NCBI RefSeq assembly: GCF_029589435.1 | Contig: NZ_JARRAG010000001.1 | Coordinates: forward strand, 672,808 to 736,807 | Length of the DNA stretch: 64,000 bases | DNA from: Paludisphaera mucosa | Lineage (GTDB): Bacteria > Planctomycetota > Planctomycetia > Isosphaerales > Isosphaeraceae | Reading direction: 5' to 3' | Part shown: piece after piece, positions 44,630 to 53,509 of the stretch | Position numbering within the stretch: the stretch's first letter is position 1 | Layout: each line of letters starts with the position of its first letter | Translations under genes and position numbers: made by a program | The notes under the pieces: generated by a model | Databases searched by the model: none | What the model saw: only the letters and a program-made list of their open reading frames with translations | Told to the model about the DNA's origin: nothing

Positions 44630-45499
44630 ATGCCCGACCCCCGCGACCCGCTCGTCACGCCCGAATGGCTCGAACTCCACCTCGACGACCCCGACGTCCG
44701 CGTCGTCGACGTCCGCGGCTACGTCGTCGCCAGGCCGGTCGCCCCGGGGGTCGAGGAGGCCGACTACAAGGGGGCGCCCGAGGAGTTCCGGGCGGGCCAC
44801 ATCCCGGGCTCGGTCTACGTCGACTGGACCCGCGACATCGTCGACCTCGACGACCCGGTGAAGGCCCAGATCGCCCGTCCCGAGGCGTTCGCCCGGGCGA
44901 TGGCCGCGCGGGGGATCGGCGACGCGACCCACGTCGTCGCCGTCGACCACGTGGGAGGCCAGTACGCCACCCGCCTCTGGTGGGCCCTCGCCTACTACGG
45001 CCACGATCGCGTCAGCGTCTTGCAAGGGGGCTGGAACCGCTGGGTCGAGGAGGAACGGCCCACGACGACCGAGGTCGCGGCCCCGCCCCTCGCGACGTTC
45101 ACGCCTCGCGAGCGGCCGGCGCTCCGGCTGACGGCCGCGCAGCTGGCCGCCAGGCTGGGCGAGCCCGGCCTCCAGCTCATCGACGCCCGGGACCCCGGCC
45201 AGTACACGGCGGCCCGGCGCCGAGGCCCGCGCGGCGGCCACATCCCCGGCGCGGTGAACGTCCCTCGCGAGCGGTTCTTCGCGGAAGGGGGCGGCTTCCT
45301 GCCGATCGAGGAGCTGCGGACGCTCGTCGACCGCGAGAGGATCGACGCCGGCCGGCCGGTCGTCGCCTACTGCAACGGCGGCGTGGCGGCGACGGTCGTC
45401 CTGTTCAACCTGGCCCGACTCGGCTACACGGACCTGGCGAACTACGACGGCTCGTGGAACGAGTGGGGCGAGCGCCTGGACCTGCCGATCGAGCCCTGA
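44630..45499 (+). CDS. Tandem rhodanese-domain sulfurtransferase
   Basis: This 289-residue protein has two rhodanese domains. The N-terminal one (EWLELHLDDPDVRVVDVRGY, AGHIPGSVYVDW) has Asp in place of the catalytic Cys (VAVDHVGGQYAT). The C-terminal one has the active cysteine C248 in VVAYCNGGVAATVV. This is the usual arrangement of thiosulfate or 3-mercaptopyruvate sulfurtransferases, which move sulfane sulfur to cyanide or thiols. The active loop CNGGVAAT differs from the classical thiosulfate (CRKGVT) and mercaptopyruvate (CGSGVT) loops, so the donor is not assigned. ATG at 44630; an upstream TTG is not favoured. Confidence 0.92.
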   Translation: MPDPRDPLVTPEWLELHLDDPDVRVVDVRGYVVARPVAPGVEEADYKGAPEEFRAGHIPGSVYVDWTRDIVDLDDPVKAQIARPEAFARAMAARGIGDATHVVAVDHVGGQYATRLWWALAYYGHDRVSVLQGGWNRWVEEERPTTTEVAAPPLATFTPRERPALRLTAAQLAARLGEPGLQLIDARDPGQYTAARRRGPRGGHIPGAVNVPRERFFAEGGGFLPIEELRTLVDRERIDAGRPVVAYCNGGVAATVVLFNLARLGYTDLANYDGSWNEWGERLDLPIEP

Positions 45500-45538
45500 G
45501 GGCGAGCGATCGCGCGGGCCGCGGCGCTCCGTCCCCGC

Positions 45539-45778
45539 TCAGCCGAGGGGCTTGATCTTCGGCAAGGCCTTCATGGCGACCACGGGCGATCCGGCGAACG
45601 CGTCGACGGCGCCTTCGGCCTCGGGATCGAGCTCGCCCTCGCCCTGCAGGGGGTCGGCCTGCTTGATCGCGCACTGGGGATGGACGCCGGCCTTCGAGTA
45701 GACCGACTGGCGACAGACCGGGCAGCGGCGGCGGCGGTCGTCGGGGAGGGGGGAGTGGGAGTTCCTGGGGTTGATCAT
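45539..45778 (-). CDS. Small zinc-finger-like hypothetical protein
   Basis: This 79-residue protein has a basic N terminus, then CPVC and HPQC (a Cys2-His-Cys type site, RRCPVCRQSVYSKAGVHPQC) and an acidic/alanine-rich tail ending KALPKIKPLG. It probably binds one zinc. AAGGAAGG precedes the ATG at 45778. Family not recognised beyond the metal site. Its promoter region includes the 12-bp direct repeat at 45914-45947, shared with the tiny gene on the other strand. Confidence 0.72.
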   Translation of the reverse strand: MINPRNSHSPLPDDRRRRCPVCRQSVYSKAGVHPQCAIKQADPLQGEGELDPEAEGAVDAFAGSPVVAMKALPKIKPLG

Positions 45779-45913
45779 GGTGTGGCCCGCCTTCCTTGGT
45801 TCCGGGGACGTTCAAGATGCGTCGACGGCTTCCCCGCCGACCGGCGAAGAGGCTAACAGGAACATCCGGATCCGGGAAGCCCGGAATCGCGTCCGATCCG
45901 TGGGCCGGGAACG

Positions 45914-45947
45914 CGGGATTTTCGGGCGAAACCGCCGGGATTTTCGG
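45914..45947. repeat. Two 12-bp direct repeats, operator candidate
   Basis: CGGGATTTTCGG occurs at 45914-45925 and again at 45936-45947, 22 bp apart start to start, which puts both copies on the same face of the helix. They lie between the divergent genes at 45778 (minus) and 46071 (plus). The repeat is T-rich within a GC-rich gap. Binding protein unknown. Confidence 0.5.
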
Positions 45948-46070
45948 CTTCTTCGTCTTGAACTCGGCCTGTGGGCCGGTCATCTTCAAGGACGTCGCCG
46001 CCTCCTTCGACGGCGATCGAACCCTTTCCGCCAGACCGTCCGGTCCACAATCCCGAAGGAGTGCCAACCG

Positions 46071-46187
46071 ATGGGCGACGCTCGCGACACCGCCAAGAAG
46101 AAGAAGGCCGACGAGAAGTCGAAGAAGTCGGGCAAGGCGGCCCCCGCCCCCCCGGCCAAGACCGAGGCCAAGGCGCCCAAGAAGTAA
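46071..46187 (+). CDS. 38-residue lysine- and alanine-rich peptide
   Basis: MGDARDTAKKKKADEKSKK opens a 38-residue product that continues with alternating Lys, Ala, Pro and Glu and ends KAPKK. GAAGGAG lies 9 nt before the ATG at 46071, good evidence of translation for such a small gene. The composition resembles bacterial histone H1-like tails and could bind DNA or acidic partners, but this is only a compositional resemblance. It ends 112 nt before the convergent gene, with a hairpin between. Confidence 0.65.
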   Translation: MGDARDTAKKKKADEKSKKSGKAAPAPPAKTEAKAPKK

Positions 46188-46222
46188 GTCACCCTCGCGC
46201 GTCACGGACGCGGATCCTCATG

Positions 46223-46267
46223 AAGGCCGGCCGCCGCTCGACCACCCGGTCGGGCGTCGCCGGCCTT
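46223..46267. terminator. Long hairpin between convergent genes
   Basis: AAGGCCGGC (46223-46231) pairs with GCCGGCCTT (46259-46267), and an inner CGACC/GGTCG hairpin sits in the loop. It lies between the lysine-rich peptide gene and the minus-strand gene ending at 46300 and is followed by GTCGTTTCG on the plus strand. Probable bidirectional transcription stop without a strong T tract. Confidence 0.5.
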
Positions 46268-46299
46268 GTCGTTTCGAAGCCGCGGGTCGTCGGCTCCGG

Positions 46300-47466
46300 T
46301 CAGCCTCGGCGGGGGTCGGACGCGGTCCCGAGCCGCCGCTGCGCCTCGTGCAGGCTGCGGGTGGAGAGGGCCACGGTGAAGGGGTGGGAAGGGACGGCGT
46401 ACTGGGGGTCGGCGAGCTGGCCGGCCAGGACGCCCGCCGCGAGCGAGAGCTCGGCCTCGTCGGCCGCCTCCCAGAAGAAGGCCATCCACAGGAGCATCCG
46501 GCGGTACAGCTCCAGGCGGTGGAGGATCCGCCGCTCGAAGAGGAACCGATAGGCGCCGGCGTCGCGGTAGGGGTCGGCGGCGGCCCTGCGCTCGCGGACG
46601 CTGATCTCCTCGGCCAGGTCGAACGTGAGAGACGAGCGGTCGACCCAGCTCGGGCAGGCCTCCAGCACGCGCCAGGAGCGTTCCGCCATGGTCGCCGTCT
46701 CGACGGACGCCGAGCCCCATTCGGGCCGGGCCGAGAGGAAGGCCCCGGCGTGGAATCCGCGCCCGAGCGTCACGTCGAGCCACTCGCGGACGGCCGGGGG
46801 CGTGTCGCGGCCCGAGAGCAACAGGCTGCCGGCGAGCAGCCCCGTCGCCAGCGCGGGGACGTCCTCGACGAGAGGTCGCAGGGCCAGCTCCGGGAATCGC
46901 TCGAACGGGTCGACGGCGGCGTCGGGATCGTCGTCGGACGCCCCCATGACGTCGCGGAGCCCGCCCCGGACGTCGCAGAGGAACGCGGCCGTGGAGGTCC
47001 GCCCCCCCTGGACGCTGACGACGACCACCGCGGCGACGCCCTCGCCGTCGACGGCCGTGGCCATCGACCGGACGAGCCGCGGCGGATCGCGGTCGACGAC
47101 GGCCGGGAGCGTCGACGCGGGAGGAAGCGGCGGAGCCGGGGCCTCCTCGATCGGCGTCGTCTGCGATCGCCGGCTCGTCCCGAGGGCCTCGCGGACCGTC
47201 TCGCGGACGGCGTCGTCGCGGCTCGCCCCCATCATGTGCAGGAGCCGGAACAGGCCCTCGCTCGGCGGGGCGGCGAGCAGTTCCCGGACGATGTGCGACC
47301 GGATCTCCGGGTCGAGCGACTCCAGGCCCTGGAAGGCGTTCCACGACTCCTCGGGGTCGTGCTCGAGCCCGTCGAGGAGGTCGGCGATGATGGAGGAGGG
47401 CTCTTCGAGGTCGTCCACGGGCGGGGCCGGGTCGACGCGCTCGGTCCGACGGGCGGTGGAATCCAT
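46300..47466 (-). CDS. Hypothetical protein, third gene of the uvrD unit
   Basis: The family of this 388-residue protein is not recognised. The first 100 residues are helical with a HEAT-like repeat look (IIADLLDGLEHDPEESWNAF, IRSHIVRELLAAPPSEGLFR). A proline-rich linker (about 103-120) leads to an alpha/beta region (GEGVAAVVVVSVQGGRTSTA), and the last 120 residues are helical again. No signal peptide and no enzyme motif. It starts 3 nt after the stop of the secreted propeller gene, so it is translated from the same message, despite the different cellular location expected. Confidence 0.75.
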   Translation of the reverse strand: MDSTARRTERVDPAPPVDDLEEPSSIIADLLDGLEHDPEESWNAFQGLESLDPEIRSHIVRELLAAPPSEGLFRLLHMMGASRDDAVRETVREALGTSRRSQTTPIEEAPAPPLPPASTLPAVVDRDPPRLVRSMATAVDGEGVAAVVVVSVQGGRTSTAAFLCDVRGGLRDVMGASDDDPDAAVDPFERFPELALRPLVEDVPALATGLLAGSLLLSGRDTPPAVREWLDVTLGRGFHAGAFLSARPEWGSASVETATMAERSWRVLEACPSWVDRSSLTFDLAEEISVRERRAAADPYRDAGAYRFLFERRILHRLELYRRMLLWMAFFWEAADEAELSLAAGVLAGQLADPQYAVPSHPFTVALSTRSLHEAQRRLGTASDPRRG

Positions 47467-47469
47467 TCG

Positions 47470-49404
47470 TCACCAGACCTGCGTGGGCCCCGGGTTCTTC
47501 CAGACGCGTCCGACGGGCTGCGGCGAGCGCCGCCAGCCCTCGATCGCGCGATCCGGGTCGATGGAGAACGTCCGTTGCGTGCTTCCTTCCCTGGAGTATT
47601 CGTAGATCGGCGTCGTTTCCGCAAGCCGGGATTCGGGGCGGAGGATGCAGAATCGGAGCGCGGGCCCGGCGACGGCGGGGTCGGCCAGCGCCAGCGTCTT
47701 GCCGCCCCGATCGTCGGCGACCTCGACGACGCCGATCTCGGCCGTCCCGGGACGATCCGGCGCGAAGAACGCGATCGCCTTCCCTCGCGCCCCGTGGGCC
47801 AGGGCCGGTCCCGTCGCCAGGCCCCCCGTCGCGAGCATCGGGTCGACCTCGTAAACGGCCGCGGGCAGGCTCAAGCGGGCGTCGGACAGGTCGAGCCGGT
47901 ACATCATCTGGTTGTACTCGTAGCGCGGGGTCTGCTCCTTCGCGCCCGAGAAGCTCGCCGTGTACGTCCCCTCGAAGTAGACCACGCGCCCGCCGTCCTG
48001 GTCGAACATGGCATGCTGCTTCGGGTTGTAGAACGAGTACGTGTCGTGAGTGGCGATCTTCCGGGCGTGGACCCACGGCCCCAGCGGCGTGTCGGCCTCG
48101 CTGAACCACATCTCGCCGAGCATCGAGGTCCCGCCGATCTCGACGAAAAGCAGGACCCAGCGGCGACGATACGCGTTCCACGCCGCTGAGCCGCCGTGCG
48201 CCAGCACCCGCTTCCCGGTGGTCGCGTCGCGGAGTTGCAGCAGCGCCTCCTCGGCCTTCAACTTCCCGGCCTTTACCAGGCGATCCTGCCCCCGCTGGTC
48301 GAGTCGTTGCGTCGCCTTCTTCCAGCTGTACCGGAGCCGGCCCTCGTCGTCGCGGTCGAGCTTCTCCTGGTCGATCCGAGTCCCCGCTTCCAGACAGGTG
48401 AAGACCTCGACGGCCTTCTCGTCGATGATGCTGGCAGGATCGGCCGGGACCCGGGTCAGGGGGAAGGGATTGCAATAGTAGACGTAGTCTCGGTCCCCGT
48501 CGCGATGCTGGAACGTGTGGCCGCTGAGCGTCTCGCCGGTGCTGGTCTCGGGCGGGCCCGAATAAACCGCGCGTTTGACGAACTCGTTCTTCGCCGGGTC
48601 CCATTCGACGGCCCCCAGCTCGTAGGTCGTCATCGGGGGCTTGATCTTGGCGTAGTTGGCGAACATCCGCTCACGGCCCTGGTCGTCGGTCAGGACGGCG
48701 AGCCCGGTGATCCAGGTCGGCCCCTCGCCGGGCATTTTCGAGGTCGGCTTCGCGAAGCCCTTCTCGTCCACGAAATAGATCAGGTCGACGCCCCGCGACG
48801 GGTCGAGCCCGCCCTTCCCGGGCAGGTCCGAGACGGCCCCCGGCGTGTGGAAGTTGCCCAGGGGATACGCGGGCTGGTTGGTGTCGCCCCAGAACCAGTG
48901 GATCTTGCCTCGATAGACGGCGCTCAGCACGCTGTCCTGTCCCAGCACCAGGCCGTCGAGCAAGGGCTCGCGGGTCGGGGCCGGGACGCCGGTCAGCAGG
49001 CTGTCGCGATAGATCCCCGCGCCGGTGACGCGGTAAAGCCGCTCGGCGACGTTCAGCCGCTTGATTTTCAAACGGGCCTCGCCGCCCGGGCTGGTGTCGA
49101 GCGCCGCCCCGACGATTCCGAAGCCGTCCTTGGGGGACTCGTAGCCGTGGCTCTTGATCGCGAAGAAGACCCGGCGGCCGATCAAGCCCGGCTCGTCGAA
49201 CGCGACGACGCCGTTGGAGTCGGTGACGTACAGGATCTGGTTGACCGTCCGCAGCTCGACCAGCGGAACGCCCCGGCCGGTCTGCTCGTCGACGACCACG
49301 ATCCTGAATGGCTTCGATGGCGAGGCGGATTCCTCGGCCGGGGCCGACGCGGCCGCCAGGATCGCCAGCCAGGCCGCCCCCGCGCGAATCCAGGAAGTCG
49401 TCAT
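47470..49404 (-). CDS. Secreted beta-propeller-like protein (DUF4185-like), uncharacterised
   Basis: This 644-residue protein has a signal peptide (AGAAWLAILAAASAPAEES), a carboxypeptidase-regulatory-like beta domain (FRIVVVDEQTGRGVPLVELR), then a propeller-like body. The body has GQDSVLSAVYRGKIHWFWGDTN and GEMWFSEADTPLGPWVHARKI, patterns found in five-bladed propeller glycosidases and DUF4185 proteins (LGQD, FWGDT, ADTPLGPW). No catalytic residues can be assigned. Its ATG overlaps the uvrD stop (ATGA at 49401-49404), which is odd for a secreted protein and a cytoplasmic helicase. Possibly a polysaccharide-binding or -cleaving protein. Confidence 0.78.
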   Translation of the reverse strand: MTTSWIRAGAAWLAILAAASAPAEESASPSKPFRIVVVDEQTGRGVPLVELRTVNQILYVTDSNGVVAFDEPGLIGRRVFFAIKSHGYESPKDGFGIVGAALDTSPGGEARLKIKRLNVAERLYRVTGAGIYRDSLLTGVPAPTREPLLDGLVLGQDSVLSAVYRGKIHWFWGDTNQPAYPLGNFHTPGAVSDLPGKGGLDPSRGVDLIYFVDEKGFAKPTSKMPGEGPTWITGLAVLTDDQGRERMFANYAKIKPPMTTYELGAVEWDPAKNEFVKRAVYSGPPETSTGETLSGHTFQHRDGDRDYVYYCNPFPLTRVPADPASIIDEKAVEVFTCLEAGTRIDQEKLDRDDEGRLRYSWKKATQRLDQRGQDRLVKAGKLKAEEALLQLRDATTGKRVLAHGGSAAWNAYRRRWVLLFVEIGGTSMLGEMWFSEADTPLGPWVHARKIATHDTYSFYNPKQHAMFDQDGGRVVYFEGTYTASFSGAKEQTPRYEYNQMMYRLDLSDARLSLPAAVYEVDPMLATGGLATGPALAHGARGKAIAFFAPDRPGTAEIGVVEVADDRGGKTLALADPAVAGPALRFCILRPESRLAETTPIYEYSREGSTQRTFSIDPDRAIEGWRRSPQPVGRVWKNPGPTQVW

Positions 49405-51461
49405 GTCGCCTTCTTTCCGTCCGCCTGGCCTTCGAGGCTCTTCCGGAGTTCGCGCTCGACGTCGAGGACGTCGAATTCGTGCTCCAGCTCGGCGCGTTCG
49501 TAGAGTTCGGGGTCGACCTCGGTGATGAAGCGGCTGGGGGTCGAGAATGTGGTCGGGCCGTAGCCGCCGCGGCTGACGGTCGAGGGGTACGAGAGCATCA
49601 GCTCGTTCTTGGCCCGGCTGACGGCGACGTAGAAGATGCGCCGCTCTTCCTCCTCGCCGCCGGGCTCGTCGACGGCCCGGCGGTTGGGGAAGCCGTCGTC
49701 GACCAGGCGGATGACGAAGACGTGCGACCATTCCAGGCCCTTGGCCTGGTGGACCGAGCTGAGGACGAGCAGGTCCTGGGGCTCCTCGCCGCCGCTCGAC
49801 TCGACGCCGTAGAGGTCGCCGGCGAGCATGAGGTCGGCGACCAGGCGTTCGAGGCTCTCGTACTTCGCGGCCAGCACGGCGAACTGCTCGACGTCCTTGA
49901 TGCGGTTGTCGGGCTTGTCGTAGCGCTGGCGGACCGTCGCCGGGTAGCCGCCGGCGAGCACGGCCTGGATCGCGGCGGCCGGGCGGTTCTCGGGGTCGGT
50001 CGCGCGGATCAGGTTCAGGTCGTTGACGAACGCGGCGAACAGGCCCCGGCTCTTGGGCGGGACGGTCGCCATCGTCTCGGCGGCGGCCACGGCCGAGAAC
50101 GGGTCGCCGCCGGCCGCGAGCCGCTGGTAGACGGCACCCGCCTTGGCCGGGCCGATGCCGGGCAGGAGGAGCAGCAGCCGCCGCCACGAGGCCTCGTCGC
50201 GAGGGTTGAGCACCACGCGGAGGAACGCCAGCACGTCCTTCACGTGCGCCTGTTCGAAGAACCGGATCCCGCTGCGGACGTTGTAGGGGATGTTCCGCGC
50301 CAGCAGCTCGCCCTGGAGCACCACGCTGTCGTAATGGTTGCGATAGAGCACGGCCATCTCGGCCAGGGGGATGCCGCGGTCGCGAGTCTCCAGGATCTGC
50401 TGGCAGACGAGCGCCGCCTCCTCGTAGACGTCGGCGACGGCCACGACCACCGGCTTGAGGCCGTCGGGGCGGGCCGAGACGAGTTCTTTCGGGAAGCCCG
50501 ACTGGTTGCGCGCTATGGACGCCTGCGTGAGCGCGACGATCTGGGGCGTCGAGCGGTAGTTGACGTCCAGGCGGAAGATCCGCGACCCCGCGTGGCGCTC
50601 GGGGAATTTGAGGATGTTGTCGTAGTCGGCCCCGCGGAACCGGTAGATCGACTGGGCGTCGTCGCCGACCGCCGTCAGGTTGCCCTCGCCGGCGGCGGCG
50701 ATCTTCTCGACGACCTCGATCTGGAGCGCGTTCGTGTCCTGCATCTCGTCGACCAGGATGTGGCGGAACATCTTCCCCTGCTCGGCCAGGCGTGCGGGGT
50801 GCTCGTCGAGGAGCTTGAGCCAGAGGACGAGCAGGTCGTCGTAGTCCATGCAGTTGCTGGCCAGCTTCCGCGCGGCATAGGCGTCGGCGACGCGGCGGAT
50901 CTCGTCGGTCCACTCGATCATGTCCCCGGCCGTCTCGGCGACGACGTCTTCCAGCGTCTTGCGGGTGTTGACCGCGAAGCTGATGAGGTGCTGGACTTGC
51001 GACGGCTTGGGGGCCAGCTTGTTCTTGGAAGCCAGCCCGCCGTCGTCCATCGCCAGGCGGATCAGGTCGGTCTGGTCCTCGCCGTCGAGGATCGTGAAAT
51101 TGGCCTGGAAACCCAGCTCGCGGGCCGCGCGGCGCAGCAGGCGGTTGCCGACGTGGTGGAACGTCCCCGCCCAGACCCGGCCGGCCTCGTTGCCGACGAG
51201 CCCCCCGAGCCGCCCGACCATCTCCCGCGCCGCGCGGCGGGTGAACGTGGCGAGCAGGATCGACTCGGACGGGACGCGGCGGCCGATCAGCCAGGCGACG
51301 CGATACGTGATGACCCGGGTCTTCCCCGACCCCGGCCCGGCGAGGATCAGGTTGTACCCGTCCGCCGCCGTCGCCGCCTCGCGCTGGGACGGGTTGAGGT
51401 CGTCCGCCAGTTGCCGGGCCAGCCCCGGAGGCGGCGTGTGCTTCAGCGTGATCTTGCGCAT
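49401..51461 (-). CDS. UvrD/Rep-type DNA helicase
   Basis: The 686-residue product is a superfamily 1A helicase: LNPSQREAATAADG, Walker A AGPGSGKT (41-48), TFTRRAAREM, Walker B ILVDEMQDTN, VGDDAQSIYRFRGAD, LDVNYRSTP, VHQAKGLEW and FYVAVSRAK. DEMQD replaces the common DExQD, a small and tolerated change. It unwinds DNA 3-prime to 5-prime in repair or replication restart. Length matches UvrD/PcrA, but the C-terminal tail is charged and shorter. ATG at 51461; its stop overlaps the next gene. Confidence 0.94.
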   Translation of the reverse strand: MRKITLKHTPPPGLARQLADDLNPSQREAATAADGYNLILAGPGSGKTRVITYRVAWLIGRRVPSESILLATFTRRAAREMVGRLGGLVGNEAGRVWAGTFHHVGNRLLRRAARELGFQANFTILDGEDQTDLIRLAMDDGGLASKNKLAPKPSQVQHLISFAVNTRKTLEDVVAETAGDMIEWTDEIRRVADAYAARKLASNCMDYDDLLVLWLKLLDEHPARLAEQGKMFRHILVDEMQDTNALQIEVVEKIAAAGEGNLTAVGDDAQSIYRFRGADYDNILKFPERHAGSRIFRLDVNYRSTPQIVALTQASIARNQSGFPKELVSARPDGLKPVVVAVADVYEEAALVCQQILETRDRGIPLAEMAVLYRNHYDSVVLQGELLARNIPYNVRSGIRFFEQAHVKDVLAFLRVVLNPRDEASWRRLLLLLPGIGPAKAGAVYQRLAAGGDPFSAVAAAETMATVPPKSRGLFAAFVNDLNLIRATDPENRPAAAIQAVLAGGYPATVRQRYDKPDNRIKDVEQFAVLAAKYESLERLVADLMLAGDLYGVESSGGEEPQDLLVLSSVHQAKGLEWSHVFVIRLVDDGFPNRRAVDEPGGEEEERRIFYVAVSRAKNELMLSYPSTVSRGGYGPTTFSTPSRFITEVDPELYERAELEHEFDVLDVERELRKSLEGQADGKKAT

Positions 51462-51610
51462 GGCGTCCTGGCCGCGGGGGCGGGCGGGGGGTGGCCCGAG
51501 ACGTCGAGACCGGCGAATCCCCCGATTCTATCAGACCCCTCGACCCACCGTCACGCCTGTTCAGCCGGCCGCGTCCACTCGCCCTCGGCGGGTCCGACGC
51601 GGCGGACTCG

Positions 51611-53424
51611 TCAGCGGGGGGACGTCTTCCCGAGCTGCTCTTCGAGCATCGCCTCCAGTCGGCCGGGCTCCCGCGCGTCCGCGGGCCCGAGGACCTTTCC
51701 GTCGGCGCCGATGACATAAGTGGTCGGGAAATAGACGACCTTGTAGCGATCGCAGCTCACTCCTCGACCGATCGTCGAATCCCCTTCGCCGACGGCGGGG
51801 TCGGGGCCGTCGAGGGCGACGCGGAAGGGCAGTTCGCGGTCCCCCCAGACGTTGTGCTTCACGCCGGCGAGCTTCCGGTCGTATTCGTCCCGCGTCCGGA
51901 CCGACTGGTCGTGCACGGCCAGGACCACGACCTGGCGGTCCTTGAATCGGTCATGGACTTCCATGAGCCTGGGCATCGAGCCGATGCAGGGTCCGCACCA
52001 GTAGCCCCAGAAGTCCAGGACCACGACCTTGCCGCGGAAATCGGCCAGTTTGACCGGCTCGCCCGTATCCAGGTCTCGGGCTTCGATCTCGGGCGCGGGC
52101 TGGCCCATCAGCTTCCGCTGCGGCAGGGACGTCAGTCGCAACGTCGGAAGCGTAAGCGGCCCATCGCCGGGGGGGACCACGATTTCGATGGTCGTCTCCT
52201 CCAACCCCTTCTCGGCCACGGGGTCGGCCGAGTGGACGGTCAGCCGATACCGGCCCTCGGGCCAATAAGCCTCCAACCGCTCCCCCTCCGCGGGCTGCGG
52301 GTCCACCACACCGCTCATCACGAAAATCGACTCCCGCGGCCCGCCCGCTCCGAGGAGGGCGGAAATCTCCCACCAGACTTCGATCTTGCCGGACGGCGAG
52401 GCGACCTCGTGCTCCAGCGGGATGAGGACTCGCCGGGCCGGCTTCACGACGACCTCGTAAGCGGGTTTCACGTCGCTCGGGTCGAACCCCAGGAACGCGA
52501 CGCGGCGCAGGGCCTCGTCGGCGAAGCAGAGGGGCTGAAGCCACGTCCGGAACGAGCCCGACGCGTCCAGCGATCGGCTGTCGAGGTGGATGGCGGGCCG
52601 CAGGTCGAACCGGCCCTCGGCGTCGAGCTTCGCGGGCTCGTCCGAGCCCTGCATCTCATAGAGGACGAGCGGCAACTGATCGCCGGGAGCGTCCGCGTTG
52701 TAATTCGGGGCGATCAGCCGACCGACCTGGATTCCGGGCTGGGGCCGGCCCTCGGGGTCGACCACGCGGCCGCGGATCGGGTCGGAGAGGGGGATCGCGA
52801 CCTCCATCGGGTCGTCCGCGACGCCCCGAAACCCGACGGACGTCGGCAAATGGTCTTTAGAACGGGCCTCGATCGAGTAGCCGGATCCCGCCGCCATCGC
52901 GACGCGACAGCGGCCGTCGCGACCGCTCTTGAGGGTCTCCCAGACGAGCTTGCGGCCGATCAGGACGTCCACGTCGACGTCGCCGACAGGGCCGCCCCGA
53001 CGGTCGACGAATCGGAAGACGGTCTCTCGCCACGGTTCCGGCGTGAGCCGGATTTGGACGTCCGTCGGCCCGGGACCGGGCTCGATCTGGCCGAGCCCCG
53101 GACGGTGTCCGGCGGCGAGGGCGAGGAACCGGAGCGGGCCCGTCGCCGCCTGACGGTCGGGACCGGAAGCGAAGCCCTTCAGCTCGATCCGATATCGCCC
53201 CTCGGCGTCGATGGAGGTCGTCGCGTCCCTGGTGAAGGAGGCCCGGGCCGACTGCGGGGCGAAGAGGATCTTGCCCGCGCCGACCGGTTTTCCCCTGCGT
53301 CGACGACCCGGCCCTCGACGATCCGCACCGTCACCTCCGGCTTCGCGGCCGAGACGCCTCCGCCGTCCGGAGCCTGGCACGCGAGCGAGGCGAGGGTGAT
53401 CAACGCGGCGGCGATCTGCGGCAT
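51611..53424 (-). pseudogene. TlpA-like thioredoxin with carboxypeptidase-regulatory domains, frameshifted near 53288-53295
   Basis: The intended protein begins at ATG 53424 with a signal peptide (MPQIAAALITLASLACQ) and VRIVEGRVVDAG, then should continue KPVGAGKILFAPQS, which is in the -1 frame. The break is at a GGGGAAAA run (53288-53295 on the minus strand): one missing G would restore VVDAGGKPVGAG, a typical regulatory-domain motif. Downstream the frame is intact for about 560 residues, with two or three beta domains and a C-terminal thioredoxin domain with FWGYWCGPC and FPTTYVIG. It may be a real mutation, a sequencing error in a homopolymer, or -1 frameshifting. If intact it would be a periplasmic or surface thiol-disulfide protein. 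Confidence 0.8.
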
Positions 53425-53509
53425 GGGCGGTCCCCGAACGAAGCGGCGGCCCGGAGCGGTTCGAGAGGAGGCTGAAGGCTAACCCGCTCGCCGGGTGGCG
53501 GCAAGGCTC

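Noticed and set aside
53288-53295. Programmed -1 frameshifting as the explanation for the broken TlpA-like gene
   Set aside because: The run reads G GAA AAC in the zero frame, which does not fit the X XXY YYZ slippery rule at the P site. An indel in the homopolymer is simpler.
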